Source: Phycisphaeraceae bacterium (GTDB lineage: Bacteria; Planctomycetota; Phycisphaerae; Phycisphaerales; UBA1924). From it: a DNA stretch of 64,000 bases. Each line of letters opens with the position of its first letter. Position 1 is the first letter of the stretch. Location: positions 124,001 through 188,000 of the forward strand of contig JAHBXE010000005.1 of the NCBI GenBank assembly GCA_019636625.1. Reading direction: 5' to 3'. Shown in pieces: positions 8,170-16,049 of the stretch. The notes under the pieces are model-generated. The model searched no databases. It had not been told where the DNA came from and saw only the letters and a program-made list of their open reading frames with translations. The position numbers were made by a program, and so were the translations under genes.

Positions 8170-8233
8170 TCGCCTCGGTTTCGGCAGGGCAGGCGCCCGC
8201 CGCTCGACCGTTCATTCCGAGTAAGGATTCGCC

Positions 8234-8434
8234 ATGCTCCCTCCACAACGCCAAAGCTACGGTCGCACCCGCCGCCGCCGGTCGCACCTCGCCATGAAGC
8301 CGATCAAGGCCACGCTGGACCCACTCTCGGGCATGCCCAAGATGCACCACCGCGTCTGCAAGGATTCCGGCTTTGTCCGTCCGGGCCTGCGCATCACCGT
8401 GCCCAAGCTCGGCATCGGTGTCTCGCGCGACTGA
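8234..8434 (+). CDS. rpmF: 50S ribosomal protein L32 (divergent, lacks zinc cysteines)
   Basis: A 66-residue basic protein with the L32 architecture: an Arg-rich N-terminus ending RRRRSH followed by the C-terminal K-M-H-H-R-V-C-K-D-S-G-F-V-R motif, equivalent to the canonical LPHRVCPxCGxY. Canonical L32 often carries four zinc-binding Cys; here only one Cys remains, so it belongs to the zinc-free type. An AAGG lies upstream of the ATG. It precedes fabH, matching the widespread rpmF-(plsX)-fabH gene order, although plsX is missing. The assignment rests on the motif and on this context. Confidence 0.8.
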   Translation: MLPPQRQSYGRTRRRRSHLAMKPIKATLDPLSGMPKMHHRVCKDSGFVRPGLRITVPKLGIGVSRD

Positions 8435-8574
8435 CGCTTCAATCGGATTCTGGCTGGCGTCCTGACTGGACCGAGTTGCTCGATCCGGCGTCCTGTTGTT
8501 GCGCCGACCTCACGATGGTTCGTCCGGACGCCTGCGGCGACAACTTGTAGAATCCCGGCCATCTACGGCTTCGA

Positions 8575-9612
8575 ATGGATGCACGCGTGAACCGACCCGT
8601 TCCCCCACCAGTCCGCCCCATTGGAGTCCGCATCGCCGGGACGGGCTCTTGCCTGCCGGCCAAGGTGCTGACCAACGCGGACCTTGAGAAGGTGATGGAC
8701 ACATCCAATGACTGGATCGTCCAGCGGACCGGTATCCGTACCCGGCACATCACCGATCGTCAGGCCGGGGAGAGCGTCAAGGATCTGGCCGTGGCGGCGC
8801 TGAGAGCCGCCCTTTCGGACGCGGGCCTGACGGCCAAGGACCTCGATCTCATCCTGATGGCGACGATGACACCGGAGATGGAGTGTCCCGCCAGCGCGTG
8901 CATCGTCTCGCAGATGGTCGGCGCCGGACACGCGGGAGCCATGGACCTCAACGCGGCGTGCTCCGGGTTTGTGTTCGGCATGAATATCGCCCACGACCTG
9001 ATCCGCGGCGGGACGTACCGGACGATCGGTCTGATCGGGGCCGACACGCTCTCGCGGCTCATGGACTATTCCAACGCCGGGCGGAGCACGGCGATCATCT
9101 TCGGCGACGGCGCAGGGGCGGCGATCCTCCGCGCGACCGACGACACGAGCAAGGGCATCCTGGCGCAGTCCATGCACGCGGACGGCGAAGGATGGAAGGA
9201 CATTTACGTTCCGCACACCGATCACGACTTCCCCGCGGGCACCCCGCCGGACCGGAGCAAGTGCGGGTATGTGCAGATGAACGGCTCGTCCGTGTTCAAG
9301 TTCGCGGTCGGCACGTTCCCCGACCTGATCCAGGAAACCCTTGACAAGGCGGGGCTGAAAGCGTCCGACGTGGACATGTTCGTGTGCCATCAGTCGAACC
9401 AGCGGATCCTTCACGCGGCACGCGACCGGTTCGGGCTCCCCGAAGACAAGCTGTACATCAACATCGACCGCGTGGGGAACACGGTCGGCGCCTCGGTCCC
9501 GCTGTGCCTCGACGAGCTGCGCAAGAGCGGACGGATCCGGGATGGGCATCTGGTGATGTTCGTCGCCTTTGGCGGCGGCCTGACCTGGGGCTCCAGCCTG
9601 TGGCGCGTGTGA
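8575..9612 (+). CDS. fabH: 3-oxoacyl-ACP synthase III
   Basis: Initiates type II fatty-acid synthesis by condensing acetyl-CoA (or another primer) with malonyl-ACP. The thiolase-fold triad is visible: Cys129 in LNAACSGFVFG, His272 in VCHQSNQRI and Asn302 in GNTVGASVP. Other family marks are TSNDWIVQRTGIRTRH and the end FVAFGGGLTWG. The ATG at 8575 gives 345 residues; a GTG four codons later is an alternative. It follows rpmF by 140 bases, probably in the same transcript, and converges on mobA. Confidence 0.96.
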   Translation: MDARVNRPVPPPVRPIGVRIAGTGSCLPAKVLTNADLEKVMDTSNDWIVQRTGIRTRHITDRQAGESVKDLAVAALRAALSDAGLTAKDLDLILMATMTPEMECPASACIVSQMVGAGHAGAMDLNAACSGFVFGMNIAHDLIRGGTYRTIGLIGADTLSRLMDYSNAGRSTAIIFGDGAGAAILRATDDTSKGILAQSMHADGEGWKDIYVPHTDHDFPAGTPPDRSKCGYVQMNGSSVFKFAVGTFPDLIQETLDKAGLKASDVDMFVCHQSNQRILHAARDRFGLPEDKLYINIDRVGNTVGASVPLCLDELRKSGRIRDGHLVMFVAFGGGLTWGSSLWRV

Positions 9613-9655
9613 CGGCTCGGCCGCCCTTTTCGGTCGTCTGGTAATCGCGACCGCC

Positions 9656-10270
9656 TCAGTTCCCGGCATCTCGCTTCGACTGCAAGTCCCCAGGCCGTGT
9701 CCAGCCACTCGGCAGGTCGTGTGGTTCGTTCACATTCCGCCAGACTTCGGCCCCCCACTGCCGCGGTGCATCGACCACCAACACGCCCGCCTCTTCGGCC
9801 AGCGCGTGAATCGCCCGTTGCCCCGATTCAATCCTTCGCTCGATCATGGCTGCCGCGACGGGCCGGAACGCGCACGGGAACGGCTCGATGCCATCCGGTC
9901 GCCGGAGCATGACTCCGGCCGCCCCGGGCTGCTCATTCAGTCGCTTCGCAACCCACTCCACGTGTTTACGCCGCAATCCGGGCATGTCCACGGGAACGGC
10001 GACCACGGATTCGCCGCCCGCGCCGAGCAGCGCCGTCAACACCCCGCGAAGAGGTCCCTGCTCCGGCACCGCATCCCTGGCCAGCACATCAAAGCCCCGG
10101 CGACCCTCGGGCATTGCTTCCCCGAACGCGACGACCAGCATCGTGCGCCCCGGCCATGCCAGTCGCTCCAGCAGAACTTCCAGCACCGGCCTCCCGTCGA
10201 TCAGAAGTCGATCCTTGGGTCCGCCCATCCGCCGGCCTTGACCACCGGCGAGCACGGCGAGCGTAATCAC
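9656..10270 (-). CDS. mobA: molybdenum cofactor guanylyltransferase
   Basis: Attaches GMP to molybdopterin to form the bis-MGD cofactor used by formate dehydrogenases and nitrate reductases. The nucleotidyltransferase signature LAGGQGRRMGGPKD is at residues 7-20, followed by a VPVDMPGLR (metal-binding Asp) segment near 93. At 204 residues it is the normal MobA size. It is the last gene of a four-gene operon, overlapping fdhD by four bases (ATGA). Specificity for GTP versus CTP is inferred from the fdhD partner and from overall similarity; the paralogue two genes upstream is the probable cytidylyltransferase. Confidence 0.87.
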   Translation of the reverse strand: MITLAVLAGGQGRRMGGPKDRLLIDGRPVLEVLLERLAWPGRTMLVVAFGEAMPEGRRGFDVLARDAVPEQGPLRGVLTALLGAGGESVVAVPVDMPGLRRKHVEWVAKRLNEQPGAAGVMLRRPDGIEPFPCAFRPVAAAMIERRIESGQRAIHALAEEAGVLVVDAPRQWGAEVWRNVNEPHDLPSGWTRPGDLQSKRDAGN

Positions 10271-11079
10271 GGCGATTCTCCGATGATGCGCTCGGGGTGG
10301 GAGTACACGTTGAACCGCGGCGGGCGGAGGAAACCGACCAGCGCCTGATTCATTTCCTGCGCGAACCGAACGGCCAGGGAGGAAGGCGCCGAAACCGCCG
10401 CGACGAGGCCGATGCCGGCCATCGCTGCCTTCTGCATGATCTCAAAGCTCGCCCGGCCGGACACCATCAGCAGAAAGTCCGGCAGCGACACCTGCCCGTC
10501 GAGAAACATCCGCCCGACGGCCTTGTCCACGGCGTTGTGCCGACCGACGTCCTCCCGCAGAACAACCACCCGGCCCTCCTGATCGCAGATCGCCGCGGCG
10601 TGGAGCCCGCCGGTTTCCGCAAACCCGTCCTGCCCCTGCGCCAGCGAGAACGGCAGCCGTTCCAGCACGTCTCGCCTCACGGACAGGCCCCGCACCGGGG
10701 CCGCCGCCTTCGCACGGACCGCCTCGATGCTCGCCTTTCCGCAGACGCCACAAGATGACGTGGTGTAGACATGCCTCGCCGCGGCGGCGAAGTCCACGGG
10801 CAACAGCGGGCCGGGCCGGACGTTGACCGCGTTCCCGAACTCGTTTCGCTCGCAGGGCTGCACATCAACCAGGTCTTCTCGTGTTCGGAGCAGGCCCTCA
10901 CCGACCAGAAACCCGACGGCGAGCTCTTCATCGTGCCCTGGGGTTCGCATGGTCACGGCAAAGGGTCGATTGCGGATGCGAATCTCCAGCGGCTCCTCCA
11001 CCGCCAGAACATCCGTTCTGCTTTCCACCAGGCGCCCGTCGTGCGAGCGGATGGTCGTCGACACCAGTGATGCTGTCAT
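10267..11079 (-). CDS. fdhD: formate dehydrogenase accessory sulfurtransferase FdhD
   Basis: FdhD carries sulfur from a cysteine desulfurase to the Mo-bisMGD cofactor of formate dehydrogenase, an essential maturation step. The transfer loop with Cys110 and Cys113 (TTSSCGVCGKAS) is intact. Other conserved segments are MRTPGHDEELAVGFLVGEG near residue 44, VVLREDVGRHNAVDK and VSGRASFEI. At 270 residues it is complete. It overlaps its neighbours on both sides by four bases, showing translational coupling in the xdhC-mocA-fdhD-mobA operon. No formate dehydrogenase is in the window, so the client enzyme must be encoded elsewhere. Confidence 0.94.
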   Translation of the reverse strand: MTASLVSTTIRSHDGRLVESRTDVLAVEEPLEIRIRNRPFAVTMRTPGHDEELAVGFLVGEGLLRTREDLVDVQPCERNEFGNAVNVRPGPLLPVDFAAAARHVYTTSSCGVCGKASIEAVRAKAAAPVRGLSVRRDVLERLPFSLAQGQDGFAETGGLHAAAICDQEGRVVVLREDVGRHNAVDKAVGRMFLDGQVSLPDFLLMVSGRASFEIMQKAAMAGIGLVAAVSAPSSLAVRFAQEMNQALVGFLRPPRFNVYSHPERIIGESP

Positions 11080-11687
11080 CGGTTGCTCTCCGCCCGCCCG
11101 GTGTTGACCCGCGACGCCATCCCCGAGAACTTGTGAAAGTCCTCCGGAGTGTCGATATCGAGCGCAGCATCTTCAAACGACACCTCCGCCAGCCTCACGC
11201 CGGGACTGGTCAACACGGCTCGTGCGCCGGCCTCTGGCGGCAGATTTCTCAGTCGGTCAATTAGGCAGGGCCCGAACGCCGCGGGGACACCGAGAGAGCC
11301 GCCATACCGGCACGCGGCGGCGTCAAACTCTGTGAGGAGACGTGCGAGTGAGCGAAGCAGCGCGCCATCAACCAGGGGCTGGTCGGCCAGCATGATCAGG
11401 ACGCCGCGGGAATCAGGCGGCGCCCGGCGCACCCCGGCGGCGATGCTCGACCCCATCCCATCGCTCCAGCGCGGGTTCGGCACAATCACGATCGGGAGCG
11501 AGGCGACCTCGGCGGCGACCAGTTCCGCGCTCGCACCAACCACAAGGACAACCGGACCCAGCCCGGCTCCGAGGGCCGTCCGTGCCGCGCGGCGGACAAG
11601 CGCTTCGCCGCGAAACCGGAGGAGTTGCTTGGGCTGGCCCATCCGAGCGGAAGCGCCGGCACCGAGAACAACCGTCGTGATACTCAC
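11076..11687 (-). CDS. mocA: MobA-like nucleotidyltransferase, probable molybdopterin cytidylyltransferase
   Basis: A 203-residue enzyme of the same fold as MobA. It has LGAGASARMGQPKQLL at the N-terminus, the SDGMGSSIAAGV motif typical of the MocA/XdhC-associated branch, and LADQPLV as metal site. These are the marks of enzymes that load CMP onto molybdopterin for xanthine dehydrogenase/CO dehydrogenase-type proteins. Its position directly after an xdhC-like gene (four-base overlap) supports this. An exact substrate cannot be proven from sequence; the symbol is a best guess. Confidence 0.78.
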   Translation of the reverse strand: MSITTVVLGAGASARMGQPKQLLRFRGEALVRRAARTALGAGLGPVVLVVGASAELVAAEVASLPIVIVPNPRWSDGMGSSIAAGVRRAPPDSRGVLIMLADQPLVDGALLRSLARLLTEFDAAACRYGGSLGVPAAFGPCLIDRLRNLPPEAGARAVLTSPGVRLAEVSFEDAALDIDTPEDFHKFSGMASRVNTGRAESNR

Positions 11688-12847
11688 GGCTGCTCATCCA
11701 AGGGACACGCGGCCCGTACAACGGCAGCGGCGACGGGCGCCCGCACTGGCGGATGAATGGCCCCGTTTCGTTCGCGGAGGCGGCCGCCGTCGCGGTCGGC
11801 GAAGAACGCCTGCACCTCGGCGACAATGGCCAGGGCAACTTCTTCCGCAGTTTCAGCGCCGATGTCAAGACCGATGGGCGCGTGGATGCGAGACATGTCC
11901 ATGCGAGAGGCCATCGCCGCGGCGTCGAACTCCCGCGAAGAGGCAACATCGCTGAGCATGGCGTCGGTGCGGTGGCGGGGTCCGAGGATGCCGATGTAGG
12001 CGGCGCGGGAGCGGAGCAGAAGACCGACGGCCTCGACGTCTCGCGCGTAGTGGTGGTTCATCACGATGGCGGCGGTGCGTCGGCCAGCGGCGGCGAGGGA
12101 GAGACGGCCCAACTCGAGAACGTCGGTCCCGGGGAATCGAGCTTGGACAGCGGCATCGGCGTGCTGGGCGACGATGGAGACCTTCCAGCCAAGGCTGGCC
12201 GCGAGCCGGGCGACGGGCGTGGCATCGTGGCCGCTGCCGAAGAGGAAGAGGTGTATGGGAGCGGGGATGACCTCAAGCAGGATGTCGGCTCGCACGCCGT
12301 TGCTTTCAATGGTGGCGAGCCTCGTGCGCTGCTCGGCGAGGGCAACGGCAGCTTCCGCCGCCAGTTCGCCGGTTTCGGGGAGAGCCTCGCCCTCGACCAA
12401 GAGCAAGGGGCGATCGGCAAGTCGTAACCCAGAGGCAGCTTCAGCGGCAACAACCGTGGCCACGAGAACGGCCTTGCCCGCTTCGCGGCCGCGATAGGCA
12501 ACTTCAAGATACGGGGGAGTCAGTCTCGGGCCGACACGTTCGAACAGAACAGTGACACGTCCACCGCAGCCAAGGGTGGAGGGCGTGCCGGCGCCGTCGT
12601 CGAGGCCGGTCTCGTAGGTAACGACAGCGGGGCCATCGGCGGTGAGGAACAGGGCCCGGCGACAGGCTTCATCCTCCAGGCACCCGCCGCTGATCGAGCC
12701 GATGCGGCCTCCCGGAAGCTCAGAGGAAATGAGCATCCTCGCTCCGGGGCGGCGATAGGTTGAACCTTCGACCGCCACGATGGTGGCGAGCACAGCGGGA
12801 CCCCGCAGACCGGGGAGGGCGGAAAGGATGTCGCCCAGTTCCTTCAC
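11684..12847 (-). CDS. XdhC/CoxI-family molybdenum enzyme maturation protein
   Basis: First gene of the molybdenum operon, 387 residues. The N-terminal XdhC/CoxI domain shows GSTYRRPGARMLI, SISGGCLEDE and a Cys-Gly-Gly (TLGCGGRV) motif. The C-terminal half holds a Rossmann-like region with FGSGHDATPVARLA and the family signature Y-I-G-I-L-G-P-R-H-R. XdhC proteins bind and protect the sulfurated cofactor and insert it into xanthine dehydrogenase-like enzymes; CoxI does the analogous job for CO dehydrogenase. No client enzyme is encoded nearby. The stop overlaps the next gene by four bases. Confidence 0.9.
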   Translation of the reverse strand: MKELGDILSALPGLRGPAVLATIVAVEGSTYRRPGARMLISSELPGGRIGSISGGCLEDEACRRALFLTADGPAVVTYETGLDDGAGTPSTLGCGGRVTVLFERVGPRLTPPYLEVAYRGREAGKAVLVATVVAAEAASGLRLADRPLLLVEGEALPETGELAAEAAVALAEQRTRLATIESNGVRADILLEVIPAPIHLFLFGSGHDATPVARLAASLGWKVSIVAQHADAAVQARFPGTDVLELGRLSLAAAGRRTAAIVMNHHYARDVEAVGLLLRSRAAYIGILGPRHRTDAMLSDVASSREFDAAAMASRMDMSRIHAPIGLDIGAETAEEVALAIVAEVQAFFADRDGGRLRERNGAIHPPVRAPVAAAVVRAACPLDEQP

Positions 12848-12871
12848 ATAGAGAGTTTATGCGTGGGCCAA

Positions 12872-12955
12872 GGGGGCGGATTCGCCCGGTGCACATGGCG
12901 TTCCGCCTGCGCCACCCGGATGAACTCCACGAAGGGGGCGACTGCGCCCGGCGTG
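12872..12955 (+). repeat. pair of near-identical 22-bp hairpin repeats downstream of lepA
   Basis: Two 22-base copies (12872-12893 and 12934-12955) share AAGGGGGCG-NNNN-CGCCCGG and differ mainly in the four-base loop; each forms a GGGCG/CGCCC stem. A related stem, with GGGCG at 15050 and CGCCC at 15063, sits just upstream of lepA, so similar hairpins bracket that gene. The copies are short and the genome is GC-rich, so chance cannot be excluded. Confidence 0.4.
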
Positions 12956-12972
12956 CTGTTCGCGGGACTCGA

Positions 12973-15024
12973 TCAGTCGCCCTGATCCAGGACCGCCATG
13001 AAGGCTTCCTGCGGGATGCTGACGCTCCCGATCGACTTCATCCGCTTCTTGCCTTCCTTCTGCTTCTCGAGCAGCTTCCGCTTGCGGGAAACGTCGCCGC
13101 CGTAGCACTTGGCCAGCACGTTCTTGCGGTAGGCCTTGATGGTCTCTCGGGCGATCACGCGCGAGCCAATCGCCGCCTGAAGCGGGATCTCGAACTGGTG
13201 CTTGGGGATCTGCTCCTTCAGCCGTGCGATAAGGGCGCGGCCTCTCTGCTCCGCCTTCTCACGATGGACAATGACCGAGAGCGCCTCGACCGGGTCGCCG
13301 TTGACCAGGATGTCCATCTTGACCAGATCGTCCGACTTGTAGCCGATGACCTCGTAGTCCATCGTGCCGTAGCCGGCGGTCATGCCCTTGAGCTTGTCGT
13401 AGAAGTCGTAGATGATCTCCGCGAGCGGGAGCTCAAACGAAAGCATGTCGCGGGCTTCCGAGACAAAGGTCTGCTGCTTGTACACGCCCCGCCGGTCGAG
13501 GCAGAGCTTCATGATGGCGCCGATGTCCTTCTTGGGCAGCATGATGTCGACGCGGCAGATGGGCTCGCGGATTTCCAGGATGTTGGACGGGTTGGGAAGG
13601 TCGGCGGGATTGTGGACCTCGAGCACCGCGTTGCCGTTCTCGATGCGGACAAGTTCGATCGACTTCTGGCCGCCGCCTTCTTTGTGAAGATCCGGCTTGT
13701 CGCCGCGCACGAGGACCTCGTAGGAAACGGTCGGCGCCGTCTGGACAACTTCAACATGACCCTCGCGTTCGAGGCGCTCCTGGATGATGTCCATATGGAG
13801 CAAGCCAAGAAACCCGCAGCGGAATCCGAAGCCAAGGGCGTCGGAGTGAACGGGAAGGAAGGTGAAGGACGAGTCGTTGAGCGAGAGCTTCTGGATGGCG
13901 TCGCGGAGCTCATCGAACTGGGTGGCCTGCTCCCCTTCCTCGCCCGTGGCGGGGTAGAAGTCGCAGAACACCATCTGCCGCGGCGGCTGGTAGCCGGGCA
14001 GGGGCGTGGCGGCGGGATCGGAATCGAGCGTGATGGTGTCGCCGATGCGGACGTCCGCGAGGGTGCGGATCGCGGCGACCAGCGCCCCGGTTTCACCAGG
14101 ACCGAGTGGGATCGGCTTTCCGTTCGCATCGAGCACACGCTGGGGCTTGGGCGTGTACTTCATGATGTCGGAGATGGTGAAGGTCCGGCCCGTGCCCATC
14201 ATCTTGATCTTGTCCCCCACCTTGATCGCCCCGTCGAAGATTCGGAAGTACACGATGACGCCGCGGTGGTCGTCGTACTGGGCATCAAAGATAAGGGCGC
14301 GGGTCTGGGGCACTTCCGGGGCACGGGGCGGCGGGAACTTGTCGCAGATGGCGGCCAGAAGCTCGGGGATGCCCTGCCCGGTCTTGGCGGACACGTAAAT
14401 GCAGGACGTGGCATCAATCCCAAGGATCTGCTCGAGCTCCATCGCGACCTCCTCCGGACGCGCGGAGGGGAGATCGATCTTGTTGATGACGGGAACAATC
14501 GTGAGGTTCTCGTTGATGGCGAGGTAGGCGTTGACAACGGTCTGGGCCTGAACGCCCTGCGTCGCATCGACGACGAGGATGGCGCCCTCGCAAGCCTTCA
14601 GGGCCCGGCTCACTTCGTAGTTGAAGTCCACGTGCCCAGGGGTATCGATGAAGTTGAGCATGTACAGCGGGAGTGACGCCGACGCGGCGTGACGCTGCAA
14701 CGCGGCGGGAGAGCCGGTCTTCTTGTGGGCCTCCATCCACTTCTCAATCTCCGCGTCGGATGCACCCGGCGGTGGTTCGGTGTCGGACTCGAGTTCGTCC
14801 GCCTTCGCCCCGGGCTGGTGGTGATGGAAGACGGTGACGGCCGACGCCTTGATGGTGATGCCGCGCTCCCGCTCGATGTCCATGGAATCGAGAATCTGGG
14901 CCTTGGCCTCGCGTTCGGAGACGGCGTTGGTGGCCTGGAGCAGGCGGTCGGCGAGGGTGGACTTGCCGTGGTCGACGTGGGCCACGATCGAGAAGTTGCG
15001 GATGTTTTCGCGCGGGACGGGCAT
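12973..15024 (-). CDS. lepA: elongation factor 4 (LepA), with an insertion in the GTPase domain
   Basis: Ribosome-associated translational GTPase acting in initiation, back-translocation or biogenesis. G1 is AHVDHGKSTLADRLL at residues 15-29, then ERERGITIKA, FIDTPGHVDF, NKIDLP and S-A-K-T-G. The C-terminal domain ends KRMKSIGSVSIPQEAFMAVL, which is LepA-specific and rules out EF-G. At 683 residues it is about 85 longer than usual. Around residues 67-119, between the ITIKA and FIDTPGH motifs, an insertion of roughly 45 residues is rich in His, Pro, Glu and Ala. Another Pro-rich addition lies after residue 355. It starts with ATG at 15024. Confidence 0.96.
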   Translation of the reverse strand: MPVPRENIRNFSIVAHVDHGKSTLADRLLQATNAVSEREAKAQILDSMDIERERGITIKASAVTVFHHHQPGAKADELESDTEPPPGASDAEIEKWMEAHKKTGSPAALQRHAASASLPLYMLNFIDTPGHVDFNYEVSRALKACEGAILVVDATQGVQAQTVVNAYLAINENLTIVPVINKIDLPSARPEEVAMELEQILGIDATSCIYVSAKTGQGIPELLAAICDKFPPPRAPEVPQTRALIFDAQYDDHRGVIVYFRIFDGAIKVGDKIKMMGTGRTFTISDIMKYTPKPQRVLDANGKPIPLGPGETGALVAAIRTLADVRIGDTITLDSDPAATPLPGYQPPRQMVFCDFYPATGEEGEQATQFDELRDAIQKLSLNDSSFTFLPVHSDALGFGFRCGFLGLLHMDIIQERLEREGHVEVVQTAPTVSYEVLVRGDKPDLHKEGGGQKSIELVRIENGNAVLEVHNPADLPNPSNILEIREPICRVDIMLPKKDIGAIMKLCLDRRGVYKQQTFVSEARDMLSFELPLAEIIYDFYDKLKGMTAGYGTMDYEVIGYKSDDLVKMDILVNGDPVEALSVIVHREKAEQRGRALIARLKEQIPKHQFEIPLQAAIGSRVIARETIKAYRKNVLAKCYGGDVSRKRKLLEKQKEGKKRMKSIGSVSIPQEAFMAVLDQGD

Positions 15025-15207
15025 TGGAGGGGATGGTAGGGGCGTGGTCGGGCGGATTCATGCGCCCGGGGCATGGCGAACTCAACGAAACCTTCACGAA
15101 ACGTTGACCCGGTTCTGAATCTGCGGGATCCGCCCGTCGGTAAGGTCTGGCCCCTGCGGGAGGAAACCCGCCGGACTTTTCGCCTCTTGGAGGCACGGGA
15201 GAAGACA

Positions 15208-15996
15208 ATGACAAGGTTGATGGTCGCTGTGATTGCATCGATGGCCGGAGCGGCGTCGGCGCAGTCGATTCTGTACTCGGGCGGCACGTACAGCCAGAAC
15301 TTCGACGGCCTGGCTTCGTCCGGCTTTGAAGCACTGACGGGCGCCGGTCCCCACCACCTGGAGGGCGTGCTCGGCTCGACCGGTATGAACGGCTGGTACG
15401 CGTTCCGGTCCGGCGGTTCGGGCACCACGACGGAGTTCCGGGCTCAGGACGGCAGCCTCTCAGGCAGCGCCGGCCGCGGCGTGGTGTCCTTCGGCACGAC
15501 CGGCTCCGGCGAGCGGGCCCTGGGCGGCCTGGCCACGAGCGCGCAGATCGGCCGCTTCGGCGCCGTGCTCGTGAACAACACGAGCGAGACGCTGACCGAC
15601 GTCACGATCTCCTACACCGGCGAGCAGTGGCGGCGCGGCAACGTCCCCGCCCCGGGCAACACGCTCTACTTCGCGTACGCCCTGTCCAACTCGATCGCGG
15701 ACGCCACGACGACGTTCGCGCCGCTGAACTTTGTGGCGCCGAACAACCAGTCATCGCCCACGGAAGTGGCGCTCAACGGGAACGACCCGCTGAACCAGAC
15801 CTTCATCTCGGCGACGCTCCTTGGGCTCAACTGGGCTCCCGGCGCATCGCTGGCCATCGCGTGGCAGTGCGAGGACATCTCCGGACAGGACGATGGCCTC
15901 GCGATCGACAGCGTGTCGATCTCGGCTGTCCCCGCTCCGGGCAGCGCGGCTCTGCTGGCCATGGGCGGCCTGCTGGCGGCCCGTCGTCGTCGCTGA
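15208..15996 (+). CDS. secreted protein with PEP-CTERM-like sorting tail
   Basis: A 262-residue exported protein. The chosen ATG (MTRLMVAVIASMAGAASAQ) gives a textbook signal peptide; the open frame upstream lacks a better start. The mature region is Gly/Ser/Thr-rich and beta-strand-like, beginning ILYSGGTYSQNFDGLAS, a start often seen in planctomycete extracellular proteins. The C-terminus is VPAPGSAALLAMGGLLAARRRR: a Pro-containing motif, a hydrophobic helix and an Arg cluster, the layout of PEP-CTERM signals processed by an exosortase. The function of the mature domain is unknown. It diverges from lepA and is convergent with the kinase gene. Confidence 0.82.
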   Translation: MTRLMVAVIASMAGAASAQSILYSGGTYSQNFDGLASSGFEALTGAGPHHLEGVLGSTGMNGWYAFRSGGSGTTTEFRAQDGSLSGSAGRGVVSFGTTGSGERALGGLATSAQIGRFGAVLVNNTSETLTDVTISYTGEQWRRGNVPAPGNTLYFAYALSNSIADATTTFAPLNFVAPNNQSSPTEVALNGNDPLNQTFISATLLGLNWAPGASLAIAWQCEDISGQDDGLAIDSVSISAVPAPGSAALLAMGGLLAARRRR

Positions 15997-16015
15997 GTGA
16001 ACACGCAGGCTGTTG

Positions 16016-16048
16016 CAGGGCCGCTCCGTCTCCGGCGGGGCGGCCCTG
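16016..16048. terminator. hairpin between convergent genes
   Basis: Arms CAGGGCCGC (16016-16024) and GCGGCCCTG (16040-16048) form a strong stem exactly between the PEP-CTERM gene and the oppositely oriented kinase gene, whose stop is two bases away. There is no clear T-run on either strand, so it may act as a bidirectional transcript end only together with Rho or other factors. Confidence 0.5.
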
Positions 16049-16049
16049 T

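Noticed and set aside
12760-14676. 638-codon plus-strand frame over lepA
   Set aside because: It is the antisense of an unambiguous LepA.
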